From assembly GCA_951799445.1 (NCBI GenBank), contig OX637287.1, forward strand, positions 37,601,724 to 37,665,723: DNA of 64,000 nt, given 5' to 3'. The notes beneath the pieces were generated by a model that was not told the origin of the DNA, did not search any database, and saw nothing but the letters and a program-made list of their open reading frames with translations. The first letter of the stretch is position 1. Each line of letters starts with the position of its first letter. Made by a program: the position numbers and the translations under genes. The stretch comes from Pseudisothecium myosuroides (taxonomy: Eukaryota > Streptophyta > Bryopsida > Hypnales > Lembophyllaceae). Of the stretch, positions 22,101 to 33,671 are shown piece after piece.

Positions 22101-23685
22101 GCTTCGCTACACCTCCGCACAATCTCCAAATCTTCCGCCCAGGGTTGAAGCTCCTCGCAGCTCTTGAGCACGGTGATGGAGTCCCTCCACGACTCCGTCA
22201 CTTGGTGGTTCAAGTAGTCCTCGGTCATGGACACCAGGCTGCTGTGGCCTTTGTTTGTGATCTCCAGATACTCCGCTGCACAACGAATGGCGGCGACGTT
22301 GTGGGGAGAAAGAACACCTTTTCCTCCGTAGAATTGGCGAGCTATGAACTCGAAAGCGGGAGCTCCACCTGGGATGTCGGAGAGGACGATGCGGTCTTTC
22401 TCTGTGTGGCGGGACTCGAAGACCAGGCCGTTGAGTCGGCCGCTCTTTGATAGCAATGGGAACTGGGGCACAGAACAAGCAAGGAGAGATTCTCAGTGGA
22501 ATTCGAGGAACTCTTAAACATGCAAGACGCTCTGGTTTTGTGACATTTTATGACATTTTTTTTTCGGCATATCTTGAGTTCAAGAGTGAAATCGGTGGCT
22601 CTCAGGCAACTATTGCATTCCAAGATCTTTACTATGACCTATTCAGTTGGATTAGAGATCATGACATTGAATTCGTGAAAGGAAATGCAAACACTTTGTG
22701 CTTACTGCTGCTAATCTAACCGGTTGTCCAAGGTGCTCTGATATTTTCCACTTTGGCACACATTGAGTTTAAGGGTGAAATCGTTGGTGCTTTGTCAACT
22801 ATTGCATTCAAACATCATTACTATGACCTGTTCAGTAGGATTCGGGATCCTGACATAGAATTCTGGAAAGGAAATGCAAACACCTTGTGCCCATCTGCTG
22901 GTAAGCTAACCGGTTATGTACAAGATGCTCTGATTTTGTGAAATTGTTCTGTTTGGCACATCTTGAGTTCAAGAGTGAAATCGTCGGCACTCAGTCCAGT
23001 ATTATATTTCAAACATCTTTACTATGACCTCGAAAATGACATCTATTCTGCACACTTGCCACAGTCTCGTTGACTTTAGCTTGCTTGTCACGGATTCAAA
23101 CTATGTTTTGGTGAAACAGATGGGACCCTAAGCAGTAAGGTTGAAGAGGTTTGAGTGCGATTTAGACAAGTACGGGCATACTCGTTTCAGAGCGACGATA
23201 TTGTGACATTCAAACGAGGGCAATCAGAGCTACTCACCTTGTGAAGGTAAAACCTCCGATCGCCCACTTCAATCTGCAGATTGATGTGCAGCTCCGTGGC
23301 GTCACTCCTACAATGCAAGCACGAAACCCATCAGCAACGACCTAATGCCAGCTCCAATCTAGAATTTATTCTCAGTCGGTGATGATTAGTGTTCCACCGA
23401 TCTAGCTTCCCCAAAACAGGGTTTTACAGAATGCCAGAAGTTGGGCTGCGAATTCGGAGGAATGGATCTAAGGTGGAGAAGAAGGCATGAATCTAGAGGA
23501 GAGGGACGTGTATACCTTCCAGACGCTTGTGCACGTTGCCCATCTGATCTGGTGTGTGATCGCTTCGACTCCCCCTCTTTGCTGAGATACACCGTGTCGC
23601 TGCAAATGTCCATGTCGATGTACTTGCCACTCGACCTGCCTCCCGAATTCTCGTCTCCCGATTTGCAACTACGACTCGGCGGCAT
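16183..23685 (-). CDS. BTB/POZ and NPH3 domain protein (NPH3/RPT2-like), unusually long
   Basis: Predicted exons (5' to 3' on the minus strand) are 23685-23516, 23307-23238, 22462-21980, 21109-20400, 19809-19380, 18879-18751, 18533-18033 and 17373-16183. All phases agree and give about 1227 residues. The BTB domain spans about 57-170 (LQIEVGDRRFYLHKFPLLS, PGGAPAFEFIARQFYGG). The NPH3 domain begins near DWWYHDVGSLSIHAFSRVI (about 215) and resumes in KVAQLLETYLEEVA and HPSLTDTERKSLCRLMD...NERLPLRIIVQ (about 570-675). It is split by a Ser-rich insertion of about 150 residues (exons 4-5). A second Ser/Thr-rich stretch is followed by a coiled coil (about 779-831). The last exon adds a 396-residue tail with duplicated RGE-KPGTP-QTP-DS units, LHPKT-RADS repeats and His/Ser/Arg-rich sequence. 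Family members act as CUL3 ubiquitin-ligase adaptors or in phototropin and auxin signalling; the specific role here is unknown. The last exon's end is simply the first stop. Confidence 0.85.
17483..17705. repeat. Dispersed repeat R, copy in NPH3-like intron 7
   Basis: This is similar to 9689-9972 in the PBCP gene: ggttggcattcagt, gcaagttgg, aacagtggtctac, tttgaag, gagctctatggagtgatct and cctacatatt appear in the same order. It lies in the 659-bp intron before the last exon. It is non-coding, and relative to each host gene the two copies have opposite orientation. Confidence 0.6.
22566..23036 (+). repeat. Tandem repeat (about 190-200 bp units) in NPH3-like intron 2
   Basis: Units start at 22566, 22755 and 22955 with the shared phrase ttgagttcaagagtgaaatc; the third is partial. 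Further shared blocks are caactattgcatt, tactatgacct and ggaaatgcaaacac. Units 1 and 2 keep the same plus-strand frame open without gaps over about 130 bp (ending in GNANTLC in both), antisense to the host gene. Without start codons, splice signals or known similarity, I treat this as an intronic repeat and not a gene. Confidence 0.75.
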
Positions 23686-24400
23686 TGTGAACCCCTAACA
23701 CTGACTTCTACTCTTGGAGCTTCAAGATTTCGTCCTAAACCCTCTCTCTAAAACTTCACACAATCCACGCAGCATTCTAGTGACAATGCATACTCACAGT
23801 CACAAGCGCCGAATGTCCTTGACAGATCGAGTAGAGAATATGCTGCACGACAGAGACTGGTGATGTTCACGCATTATGTCACAACAACCGCTAATAATAA
23901 CCGCTAATACTTCGCCGAAGCTTCAGGCCTCTAAAACCTCGATCAATCCATGTAGCATCAACAAATCCTCTCACATGTCTCTCTCTCTCACCGTGGGTCA
24001 CAAGCTTCAAGCTTTAGTGCCAAACTCTTTCTTCTGTCCTGCAAAACTTTGCAAACTCCAAGAGGCAACCTGATGACGACAAATCCTCTAATCTCTCTCT
24101 CTCTCTCTCTCACCGTGGGTCACAAGCTTCAAGCTTCGTGCCAAACTCCGTAAAATCCAAGTGGAATCCTACTGACAACGAGTCCTCTCAATCCTCTTGC
24201 CACAATCCAAGTTGCAATCTACTGACAATGCTTACCTGAAGCCGGCAGCTACAGGTCGTTGACAGATCGGCTCTGTGGCAACTGCCAACGCCAGGGAAGT
24301 TGAGATAGGACAGATCTATTCCCGCAGTCAATGCCAAACGGTGAGCCGGTGAGCCCTAAGCGCCACTTTCTGCTGCAGATCATAGTTATTTTTATGAGAC
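23686..24400 (-). promoter_or_regulatory. 5' leader and promoter of the NPH3-like gene, with internal duplications
   Basis: On the minus strand, 'gccggcttcag|gtaagcattg' near 24236 is a canonical splice donor and could end a 5' untranslated exon upstream of the coding start at 23685. A second, similar context (cgatctgtcaa, then gtgagtatgcattgtcacta) appears near 23797, so the donor region seems duplicated. Between them, a block with 'gcttgaagcttgtgacccac' followed by a GA/CT run occurs twice (around 23980-24015 and 24090-24140). The (CT)n run at 24091-24111 fits a plant leader. Transcription was not shown. Confidence 0.45.
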
Positions 24401-25176
24401 TCGTCAAATTTTTATATTTTCTTGTTGGCAACACAAGGATTTCAACGCACCAAAAATGTTTCATTTGGATATTCCATGTAATAGTTATATAGGGTCAAAG
24501 CTTTTTTGGTAGATGTTCTAAAATTGTCTCTTTAGCAGAGGTAGATATTCATTAACTAAATGTACATTTAGTGAAAATCTAAACTTGGAAATGTATTAAT
24601 CTTAGAATATTGGGTTGGTCACCATGGAAATCATCCTTTTGGGTGCCATGTGAATCATTTGCTTAAAAAAATATAAGAGCACTCATTGGAAATCAAATTA
24701 TTGTACAAGCTTCCTTTTTTCACACCCAATTCCAAATATGAACATCTATAGTTCTATCTTATATAGTAGGGTTCCTTGTCATCCACAAGACATTTTGTGT
24801 CCATTGCCTTGCCAACTAGCTTTTCACTACGGCGAGTCCAGTCGTTCCTCACTCCAAAAATCCAGACCTTTGTCACTTCTTATTCATTAGAGTCTGAAAA
24901 TGATCTAATGTTAGTAGCCAAGTTGGCCCTACATTTTGTCATTTGTGATTTTTTTTTCACTCACCTCATGTTTTGTCACTATTTCAAGGAATGAAAAAGT
25001 GACGGAGTTTGCAGTAGTGTTTTGTAGGCTCAATTGTCTTCCCAACAAAGTAGTTCCCCACCTTTTCTCTCCATATCTCTCCAATATCCAGCATGATTAC
25101 GCGAGATGTGCACTACAACTTTACACTCTTATTGATTTGAGTTGCTAAAATTGTCAAACACATTAGAAAAAATTTT
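24401..25176. other. AT-rich intergenic stretch
   Basis: I see no gene, terminal repeat or tandem repeat here that I can support. Open frames are short and of random composition. Confidence 0.5.
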
Positions 25177-25409
25177 AGCACTCGAGAGGGCCGCGAGTTC
25201 TGGACCCCCCGAGTGCATTTAGGGAGGAATTAAAAGCTGCTGACGTGGCACTACTTGTGCCACGTCAACAACACGTCAGATTTTCATAGTTTTTTAATTT
25301 TTTTAATTTTTTTAATATTTTTTTTTCAAAAAAAATATTTTTCTAGTTTTCTAGTTTTGCACCTCAGGGGGCCGAAAAATGAATCCTTAACAGCCCTCCC
25401 GAGGGCTCA
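25177..25409. mobile_element. GC-rich MITE with hairpin ends and an internal bZIP-like palindrome
   Basis: The ends form an imperfect inverted repeat, tagcactcgagagggc against gccctcccgagggctc. Each end can also fold on itself (gcactcg with cgagtgc at 25209-25215; ccctcccgaggg on the right). Inside lies a perfect 11-bp inverted repeat TGACGTGGCAC / GTGCCACGTCA with a 5-bp spacer (25241-25267), followed by another ACGTCA core. The rest is a poly-T rich filler. No coding sequence and no clear target duplication were seen. Confidence 0.6.
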
Positions 25410-26454
25410 GATTTTTCCCAATGTTATAGAAAGTGTTACATAAATATAGTCAGGCAAGCAGAATCCAAGCTCAGTGAAGAGATGGGAAGGCATGTCAAGC
25501 TGCAAAGTTGAGGACTCGTTTCACATAAGCCAAGCTTTTGTTTTTTCTTGGGAGTGTCTGCGGTGGGGAAGATATGATATGAGAGTCCGGGCTTGCCATA
25601 GACAGTCCGAGGCCGGGCCTCTTCCGAGTGAAAGAGTGGAGATGATGCTCTTAATTAAGCTTAAGTTAGTGCTGGACTGCTGGCTGTTGCAACTGTAGGT
25701 CATTCATCCTGTCACGGCAGCTGTCTTTCTTTCCAGCAACCATTGGCGAAGCCACCGCCGCCGCGAGGAAGTGACAACTGATAAATCCAGCACCCTCTTC
25801 TGTAACTTCATATGTGGAGAGACTTATTAAGCTTAAGTTAGAAAGACTCTGCTAATGATAGCATACTAATAAGCTTAGGATAATGTTTATTGGTTTCGAG
25901 GGACCACAGAGTGGAATCGTGGTGTTTGGATTGTAAGTTACTGCGGGTGTACCCAGCCAGTTGTGCAGCGACGGTGCCATTTGCGTAAAGATGGCTTGTT
26001 GGTTGCTCCGTCATTAAGACATCGCCATTCCGCGCTGCTCCTGCTCCGTCACATGGCACCCCGACCTGCTCCGCTCTGCGCTGCTCTGGAGTCAGAACTA
26101 TGGAGGCCGCTTTTGGAGGCGGCGTCTCTATATTTATTGCGGGGACGCAATTCACTTTGGTTTTCAGTCAGTTTTGAGTTTATTTGGGGAGGCAATTTGG
26201 ATGGTGCTGATTCAGAGTGTTCCAAAAGTGACACGTTGGTCTATCCTATTTAGGCTTGAGACACTAATTTAAAGAGTATTTTTAAAGTGCTGACATGAGG
26301 GTTGGTAACTTGGTATATACAGACTGGGTTGTGCCTGGTTTGTGAAAAAACAAATTTTTGAGGGTGAGTCTATTTTTTGACGGTGACTCTAATTCTGAGC
26401 CGTCGCTATTTGGGTTAATAATCTGTGGAGCCGAATCAATTCACCCTGGAGGAG
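25410..26454. other. Intergenic stretch with moderate GC and no supported gene
   Basis: Base composition is more balanced than in the flanking DNA, especially at 25550-26150, and gcttaag-type motifs recur (about 25650, 25830, 25872). No frame shows a known domain, so I cannot say whether this is a gene remnant, a non-coding transcript or a decayed element. Confidence 0.35.
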
Positions 26455-26772
26455 CTAGGTTAAGGTAGTCTACTCTTAAACTCGACCATTTAAGAGCTGA
26501 TTGCCTTTTGGGGGAAGTTAAACTCCTTGAAACAATTTTCAGTAAATTTTTAGTAGGAAGGAAAATGGAATTGGCATCCAACCCAAGTTGTTTCATATTT
26601 TTTGGACCTTCGTGGAATTAGTTACGAACTTTTGAAGTTGAAATGGAATAGTCACTAATAGCGATCACCTCTTGAAATGTACATTGTTGGTACATTGATG
26701 AAAGAAAAATATCCCTATGTGTCATGATCGCTTTTAGAATATAGTCGCTTTTAGAGTAGACTACCTTAGGTA
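26455..26772. mobile_element. Family E6 MITE, copy b (about 318 bp)
   Basis: The left end ctaggttaaggtagtctact and the right end agtagactaccttaggtag are inverted copies. Internal phrases cgaccatttaagagctg and tttcatattttttgg are shared with 33672-34452. The element is complete and non-coding. Confidence 0.7.
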
Positions 26773-28249
26773 GAAACACAAAAAAAAACTCTGGCAGCAC
26801 TGATGCTTATAAATTGAGCGGACAATCAACTTCTCTAAGACACGCATTTGAGAGTTTTCAATGTGTGCCAAAGAACATTTCAAAAATTAGCATTGATTAA
26901 ATTGTCCTTATTTGTATTGAATATTGAAAGAAGATTCCCTAAAACAAGAAGTATGTAATTTTTGGATATCATATTCATTTTTAAAGTGCTGATTATAGTT
27001 GTACCTAGTTTGACATTTGGCTCTCATTTTATGAAATTGTACAATTTAGGCAAGAATATGCAAGAGTTAATTATTCCACTTGAATTGCAATTAGGTGTGG
27101 TCACCTTAGAACATTCACACCGCACCTTTGAATTGAAGACATTCCTAAAAGCATCACCACCAGAACCCAATGGCTTGGCTTGAAAAAAGGATGGACCATC
27201 CCTCCTACATCCTTATCAAATAAAGTGGCTAATTTCAAGCCACGTAATGGCTTCAAAAACAAGCTTGTTTTCAAGCCAAATGCCAACTTGCCTCACAAAT
27301 TGGATGACCTCTTAAGAGTTTCATCCACTTTTTAAGCCCGGTGAACATGTTCTACGGGAGCAATACACAGCCCTACACTTGCCTTTTAAGCCTAAAGTGA
27401 AGGCCAGCTTCACTTGTGCACATTGGTGGGGCTTGCCAAAAGATAAATGGTAGGACTCGGGATACCTTCTAGCACCATTTTGTGGGACTTGGAATGCCAA
27501 ACAATTAATGGTGCCATGACACTTTCTAAAATGAACAAAAAAAAAAAACTATCAACTATAACTCAAGATTTTTCAACTCTAAATTTAGTTGTGCAAACTC
27601 TGATGTGAAATGAGTCCCTTGTAAGGAGCCCACAATTAGGACGACTATTGAATGTACATAGGGGGCTCTCCAAGGCCACCGGGCTTACTAGGAACCATTG
27701 CATCCCTCCCCAATGTGGAAGGGGTGTGGATGCTCTTAGTAACCAGTATCTCTACATCTTCTTATCAATCTTTTTACTAGGATTTTCTAAGCATCCAAGT
27801 AATTTTTTAAAATTTTAATTACCACTAGTAAAAACATGGTCATAGTAGACTCGACATTAAAATCCACCCCGGATCAAGTTCATTATAAAATGACAAACTT
27901 GCCTCAAGATGGATCTCAACATCAAGTCTACTAACAATCATTTTTCTAATGTAGTGAAATCTTCTACTAAAACATAGAAGTTAAGATCTCGCATTCCTAA
28001 TTAATGTACTATATATGAATCTTCACTAATTTTAGATGGCCATGTTACAAATTATTTTGTATTATATTACACATAAGTCTTAAATAATGTATTCAAATTT
28101 TACAATGTGATGTCTAGTAATCCACACTAATATAAGTATTTTTCCATCCATCCAAATATCTTTCAATTCCCACAACCTTCCTATGCATTTAGTTAGGAAT
28201 AAGATGAAAAGAATATAAACCTTTACATCTCACTCAAAGTGTTCAATAT
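26773..28249. other. AT-rich intergenic stretch
   Basis: No gene is supported. There are short local inverted repeats around 27160-27300 (variants of caagccaaatgcc and ggcttgaaa), and otherwise unremarkable AT-rich sequence. Confidence 0.45.
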
Positions 28250-29764
28250 CATACTACTAAAATCATAACTCCCTCTGTAATATCACAAATGCTATCATTA
28301 ATACTAGGGGCTCATGCTCGTTATGCTACGCATTCATTGTATCACATATTAAATATTTTGTAATTTTGATATATTTGAATAGAATGCATGATAATGATTT
28401 CAATAAGTCTTTGAAATAATTAATTTTAATATTTTGTAAAAATATTTTCAATCATGCATACATAAAAATAATATTTTCACACAATGTTATATTATAGAAA
28501 TAGAGTAGTAGTTTGCAATCACCTCTGTAATATCACTTTTACAGCTTTTATGACTTCAAAATTCTATTGCTACTACCAAATGATTTGAGAAATTTATTCA
28601 ATTAAAGCGATTTTGGATTTCACAACAATTAAGTTGTTCATGAAGTTTTTGAAATTTACAAATTTTTCTTTTCAATTCACCAAGTTTTGGGTTGCCATTG
28701 TTCGTAATAATTGAGTCAACTTTTGAATGCATTAAAATAAATGTGTATCTTTTACAATATTCACCATTGCATATATTTCATTCATCATTCAATAAATTTC
28801 TATTGTACGTTTCAATATATGCTTATTTATAAACAAAATTATACAAAGAATTTAGTTATTTTTATTTGCAGATTTATTGAAATTTTTGTTCTGCATTTTA
28901 TCTAATATATAAAAATTCTAATAAAATTCTAATGATGAATGCGTAGTATAGCAAGCGCCAACCGCTAGTCATACTACTAAAATCATAAGCCCCTTTGTAA
29001 TATCACAAATGCTATCATTAATATTAGGGACTCATGCTCGTTATGCTACGCATTCATTGTATCACATATTAAATATTTTGTAAAAGTATTTTCAATCATG
29101 CATATATAGAAATTGTATTTTCACACAATGTGATATTATAGGAATAGAGTAGTAGTTCGCAATTACCTTTCTGATAACACTTTCTACAAAGGGTGATATT
29201 AGAGAAATAGTGTAGTCATTGCAATTAAGGTGATATTAAAGACGATCCATATGGTGATATTATAGAGGTAGCATTTCCATTGCTTCTCTTGGCTTTACAC
29301 TTCTTTGAACTTCTATGATTTTGTGCTTTTGTGAGCTTTGAGATTTCATGATTTCAATTTTCTATTGCTACTACCAAATGATTTGAGAAATTTATTGAAC
29401 ATAAGTGATTTTTGATTTCACAACAATTATATTGTCCACGAAGTTTTTGAGTTTTGCAAGTTCTTCTTTTCAATTCTTCCATTTGGGTTGCCATTGTTTG
29501 TAACAATTGAGTCAAATTTCTAATGCATTATAATGTGTGTGTATCTTTTATAGTATTCACCATTGGGTTTATTTTATTTATCATTCAATAAATTTCTATT
29601 GTACATTTCCATATAAGCTTACTTATAAAATAATGATAGCAAGATTTTAGTATTTTTTATTTAAAAGTTTATTGAAATTTTTGTTTTGCATTCTATCTAA
29701 TACATCGAAAGTATAATAAAATTCTAATGATGAATGCGTAGCAGAGCAAGCACCAACCACTAGT
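28250..29764. repeat. Tandem duplication of a TIR element with its 5' flank
   Basis: Two units (28250-28969 and 28970-29764) start with the same 53-bp flank (catactactaaaatcataa...gctatcattaat). Each then carries an element beginning ACTAGGGGCTCATGCTCG and ending with the approximate inverse, so terminal repeats of about 37 bp bound 28303-28969 and 29023-29764. Both share tgctacgcattcat near each end. Internal blocks repeat ctctgtaatatcac-like motifs in both orientations. The superfamily is not assigned and there is no coding sequence. Confidence 0.75.
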
Positions 29765-30639
29765 ATAATTATAAAATAGTATTTTTAAGGATTAAAATAA
29801 TTTTGCACTTCAAATTGACTTCTATGATGTATCCGAGTCAAAAAAGAAGTTAAGTCCAAATTGCCTTTGTCGAGTTTCATGATGCTTTCACTTCCATTTG
29901 AGCAAAGAAAAACTACATTTTAGGAATAATTGTGATTTGTTGTCATACTAAAACAACCCAAACTTCAAGCCCAATGTTAAAATAAGTTTTTTTCAAATTG
30001 GAAAGTTGCTTCTTTCACTTTTCATGAGTGTCTCCCTAAAATTTTATCAGACATTAATTCTGATTCTTTTTTTGCAAACATTGCACACTTCCACATAGAA
30101 TTCCAAGAAAATCTTTTGTCTATTTTGCTAAGTTTGGCGGATTTTGCATAGAAAAGTCCGACCCCAATAGAAGGAGTGGGATTAGCAAAGTGAATCTAAT
30201 CCAAAGATATAAAGTGTACATACCCAAAATCACCCCAAGTTCACGTACAAACCCTGATATTGGATTCAATTGCACCTTTTCGCACCCTTGTGAAGTGAAA
30301 ACTCTTCAAAATTGGCATTATGACAACTATAGTGAAGAATTGGAGTTGAAAGGGTTTCAATTGGGTTGAAAAGTCTCATTTCTATAACTTCAAGGAACAC
30401 CACTGTGCTACATAGATACATGGCAAAAAAATCATTCATTATCTGACAATTCGATGAGACACCTTGGATTACCATTGCAACTATGTAGGAAGTTTAAAGA
30501 ACCACATTAGAATCTTCAATGAATTAGAATAGTTTGCCCAAGGAACAACAATAAGAAGCTATATATTTTTGCTTTGACCACTCAATAATGTGTGTTTTTT
30601 AATAGAAAAATAAATTGACTAAAATATTGTGAAAAAGTC

Positions 30640-31190
30640 TTTGGTTTGTCATTCATTTGGAAAAAAAAATTGTGAATCCGATCAAGCTAAGTGTGTGCAA
30701 CAAGCAAAGGGAAGTTTTTTCTCCTAAAAAAAATAACAAAATAAACTTTTGAAGTGCAATTTCTACTCCACTTGGAAATTGGAAAGAATTCCATGAAAAA
30801 AGTTTTTTAGTGAAGTTTGAAGTAGAGGATCTATAACCACATTTCTAAATATAGAGTGACACAAAAAAATTCTTTATACTACAATGTTGTATCCTATAAT
30901 GTACTTCTACTCTTAGAATTTAAAATTTTATGAACATGATTTGTATTTGATATGAATTTCCTTCATTTTTAATTCAAAAATTCATGGTAATTTGAAATTT
31001 TACTCGAAAAAAATTGAATTTTCTTATGACAAATATTAGACATGTGATTTCGTTTCTGAAAAATAAAAACCAAAAAATTTCATTAATAAATAGAGAAGAA
31101 ATAGAAGGTACATAGTAAAGGATTTTCAAGTTTAACTTGTAAAGGATATTTTCTTTCCCTATGGGCAACTTGAGGAAATCTGTCACAATG
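30640..31190 (+). repeat. Dispersed repeat V, copy 1
   Basis: This copy is similar in the same orientation to 47225-47660. Shared phrases are ccacttggaaattgg/ctacttggaaatttt, ttttagtgaagtttgaagt, agagtgacaca, gatttgtatttgatatgaat and ggtaatttgaaatttt. It is AT-rich and non-coding. The element boundaries are not resolved. Confidence 0.6.
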
Positions 31191-31837
31191 ATTTCAGACC
31201 GGGCAAGTAGGAGAATCAAATTTGAAAGCAAATAAAAAACCAGGAAAAAAACGAAGCTTTGAGAAGGCAATTTTTAGCATTACTTCCTCCCTACAATTTT
31301 CGAGTCCCAATTTAAAAACAATGATTGAATGATGCTTTGTGAATGATTTGCTATTGTTTCTTCTAGTTAGCCATCCCAAGGTTTGTGAACAAAAGCTAAA
31401 AACAAATTGTGCAGGAAACGAGTCTTTAGACGATGTTCGTGAACAATTCCACTCTCAACTCAAAGGCCCTCACTCAGGCACCTTCAATAAACAACCATCC
31501 TAACCTACAATCAAGAGCATTATCTCCTCTAGCAATCAGAACTTTACAAAAAGAGTCCTGCATTTGATATTTGCGAGGAGGAAGAGAAAAACACAACAAT
31601 ATTTTTAAAAAAATGTTCATAGTAGCTCCCGCAATTTCCTGTTGTTATCTGGATAGAAGGCATGAGGGGCACGGAATGTCCTTTAAGGGTTAACGACACG
31701 GTCATAGATTCTATTGTTTGGGGGTTAAGGTGGAAGCATCCATTTCCATCTATGTACCCATTATGCCACAATAGGAGTCCGACAAAGTGTTTCTCCAAAG
31801 TACCATGAAATTGTCCCCATGCTTAACTATAGTCACT

Positions 31838-32079
31838 GGGTGTTGATGTTTTTAGATTTTTGTGTCAAAATCAAGGTAGCATTACTAAAGTGTGGTTTGG
31901 AATGCTTTAGGGAGTTCCACTTTGAAAATTCATAGAAAATAGATGCCTTATTCAAATTTTTTCCTCAATTCATGATTTTCATTTGTCAATACTGCAAAAA
32001 TATTTTTTCTAGGAAAAAGTGCCTCCAACTATGCTAAATTGTTTAAATGGACGAGAATGGATGCTTCCATGTGAACACC
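31838..32079. mobile_element. Partial copy of the 389-bp TA-MITE family M
   Basis: This copy is related to 32876-33264: it shares caatactgcaaaaat, tgcctccaactatgct and gatgcttccat at the right, and tagatttttgtg at the left. The left terminus is missing and the right terminus is decayed. Confidence 0.55.
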
Positions 32080-32429
32080 ATTCTTAACACTACAATAAGC
32101 GCTAAGAGCATTGCCACCAATTGCACTTCATTCCACTACGGCACCAAAAAGTGGCGAGGCACTTATTGCCTTGTTAGATGTGGCAAATCACTTAAGACCC
32201 GATGCTCCGCACCAATCACCCCTTAAAGTCAATATTAAAGTTCTTCCTCTTCTTCTCACACCTCTTATTAGCCTCCATGTCTTCCACTAAGGCCATGGTC
32301 AAAATTGACCAAGTTGTCATGAATATAAAATTGTCCACTATAAAAGCCTTCCATTGCCAAACAAATGTAGGAGTAACATGGTGCTCTAAGCTAACAAACC
32401 TTAACCCATAAACAATGCCGCGAACGTTT

Positions 32430-32865
32430 GGCATCCAATGAATGACAGAGAATCCTTGCATGTGGATAGAAGTAAAACTATTCATCTTCGGCATTTTGTT
32501 GTGAAAAGGGGAGGTCTTCTACAATAGTTTGACTTCCAACGAGTGATTTTGCAATTTTTTTAAGGCAATGATTTTCACGGTATCCAAAGGAATGATTTCC
32601 CACAGTCACTAGTCCATCCTTTACGAGTTAATTCCAATAACTACATACAAACATAAACCCTTAATTGACGAGGAGGCCGTTCTATGGCCGATGGATGACA
32701 GAGAATCAAATTGTATAGGACAATAGTGCAACTATTCATCCTCAAAATTTGTTGTGAAAAGGGGAGATCTTCTACAATAGCTTGACTTCCAATGAGTGCT
32801 TTTGCAATTTTTTAAGCCAATGATTCACACGGTAATGCAAAAGGATGATTATGAGGGTCACCTCT
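32430..32865. repeat. Tandem duplication, about 253-bp period
   Basis: A block containing aatgacagagaatc, then actattcatc, then ttgttgtgaaaaggggag, then cttctacaatag and ttgacttccaacgagtg starts near 32430 and recurs near 32684. The copies differ at many sites, so the duplication is not recent. No reading frame is conserved. Confidence 0.7.
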
Positions 32866-32875
32866 TTATCCTTTA

Positions 32876-33264
32876 AGTTAGAAACACCCATTAGCGTCCC
32901 TATTCCCATTCCTATACCGTAGACTGTCACTAACTCTATCCCTAGACTTCGCATTAATGTGTCCTTGAAATGCTTAGTTCTACTTTGCTGACTCATTTGA
33001 AGGACACATACCTAACTCTCATTTGTTGATTATTGATTTTTGTAGATTTCAGTTTTGAGTCCACCTATGTGACAGTTTCAGTGGTCTAGTGAGCTGTCAC
33101 TTTGAAAAATCATAGAAATTACATACCTCATCCGAAAAATCTAATCTTTTTAGAATAATATTCATCATTTCCACTCGCTAATACTGCAAAAATGTTATAT
33201 TTACAAAAAGGTGTCTCCAACTATGCTGAATTGCTAGTATTGACGGTTTTGGGTGCTTCCACCG
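32876..33264. mobile_element. 389-bp TA-MITE family M, copy b
   Basis: This is an inverted full-length match to 48235-48623, with exactly the same length. The right end ggtgcttccaccg is intact and the left end is slightly decayed (agttagaaacaccc). It includes ccacctatgtgacagtttca and aggtgtctccaactatgctg. It is non-coding. Confidence 0.75.
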
Positions 33265-33671
33265 TAAGGGTTAATCAACTATGACTATGAGCGTAATTAG
33301 AACATCCCAGGTGGCTAGGTGTTAAGCCTACACTTGAATTAACTAAACTGAAGTTAGCAAGAGCAGTACGAAACTGTTGGGAGGCGTGATGAGTCTACTT
33401 ATTACAGTCTACAGTACAGTACAATGGCCCCTGGAGATCCGGAGGGGAGGGAGATAATCAGATTAAGTTAAGTATAATCAAGATATTTGAGTGCCAGGTG
33501 GCAACAGAAGGTCAACTCAATGGGGATGAAGCCACCTAAGCTTAAGGTCAACTAGCCTATGACAAGCAGAATGACGACTTTGCCGTGGTGGCATTGTTGA
33601 ATTTTTTATTTATTTTTTCCACATAAAGGCAGACAGATGTAGTGTGTGAACTGAAATGGGGAGAGCAAGTA
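33265..33671. other. Intergenic stretch, no gene supported
   Basis: A slightly GC-richer stretch (33290-33600) contains short direct repeats such as acagtctacagtacagtaca. No domain or transposon end was recognised. Confidence 0.35.
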
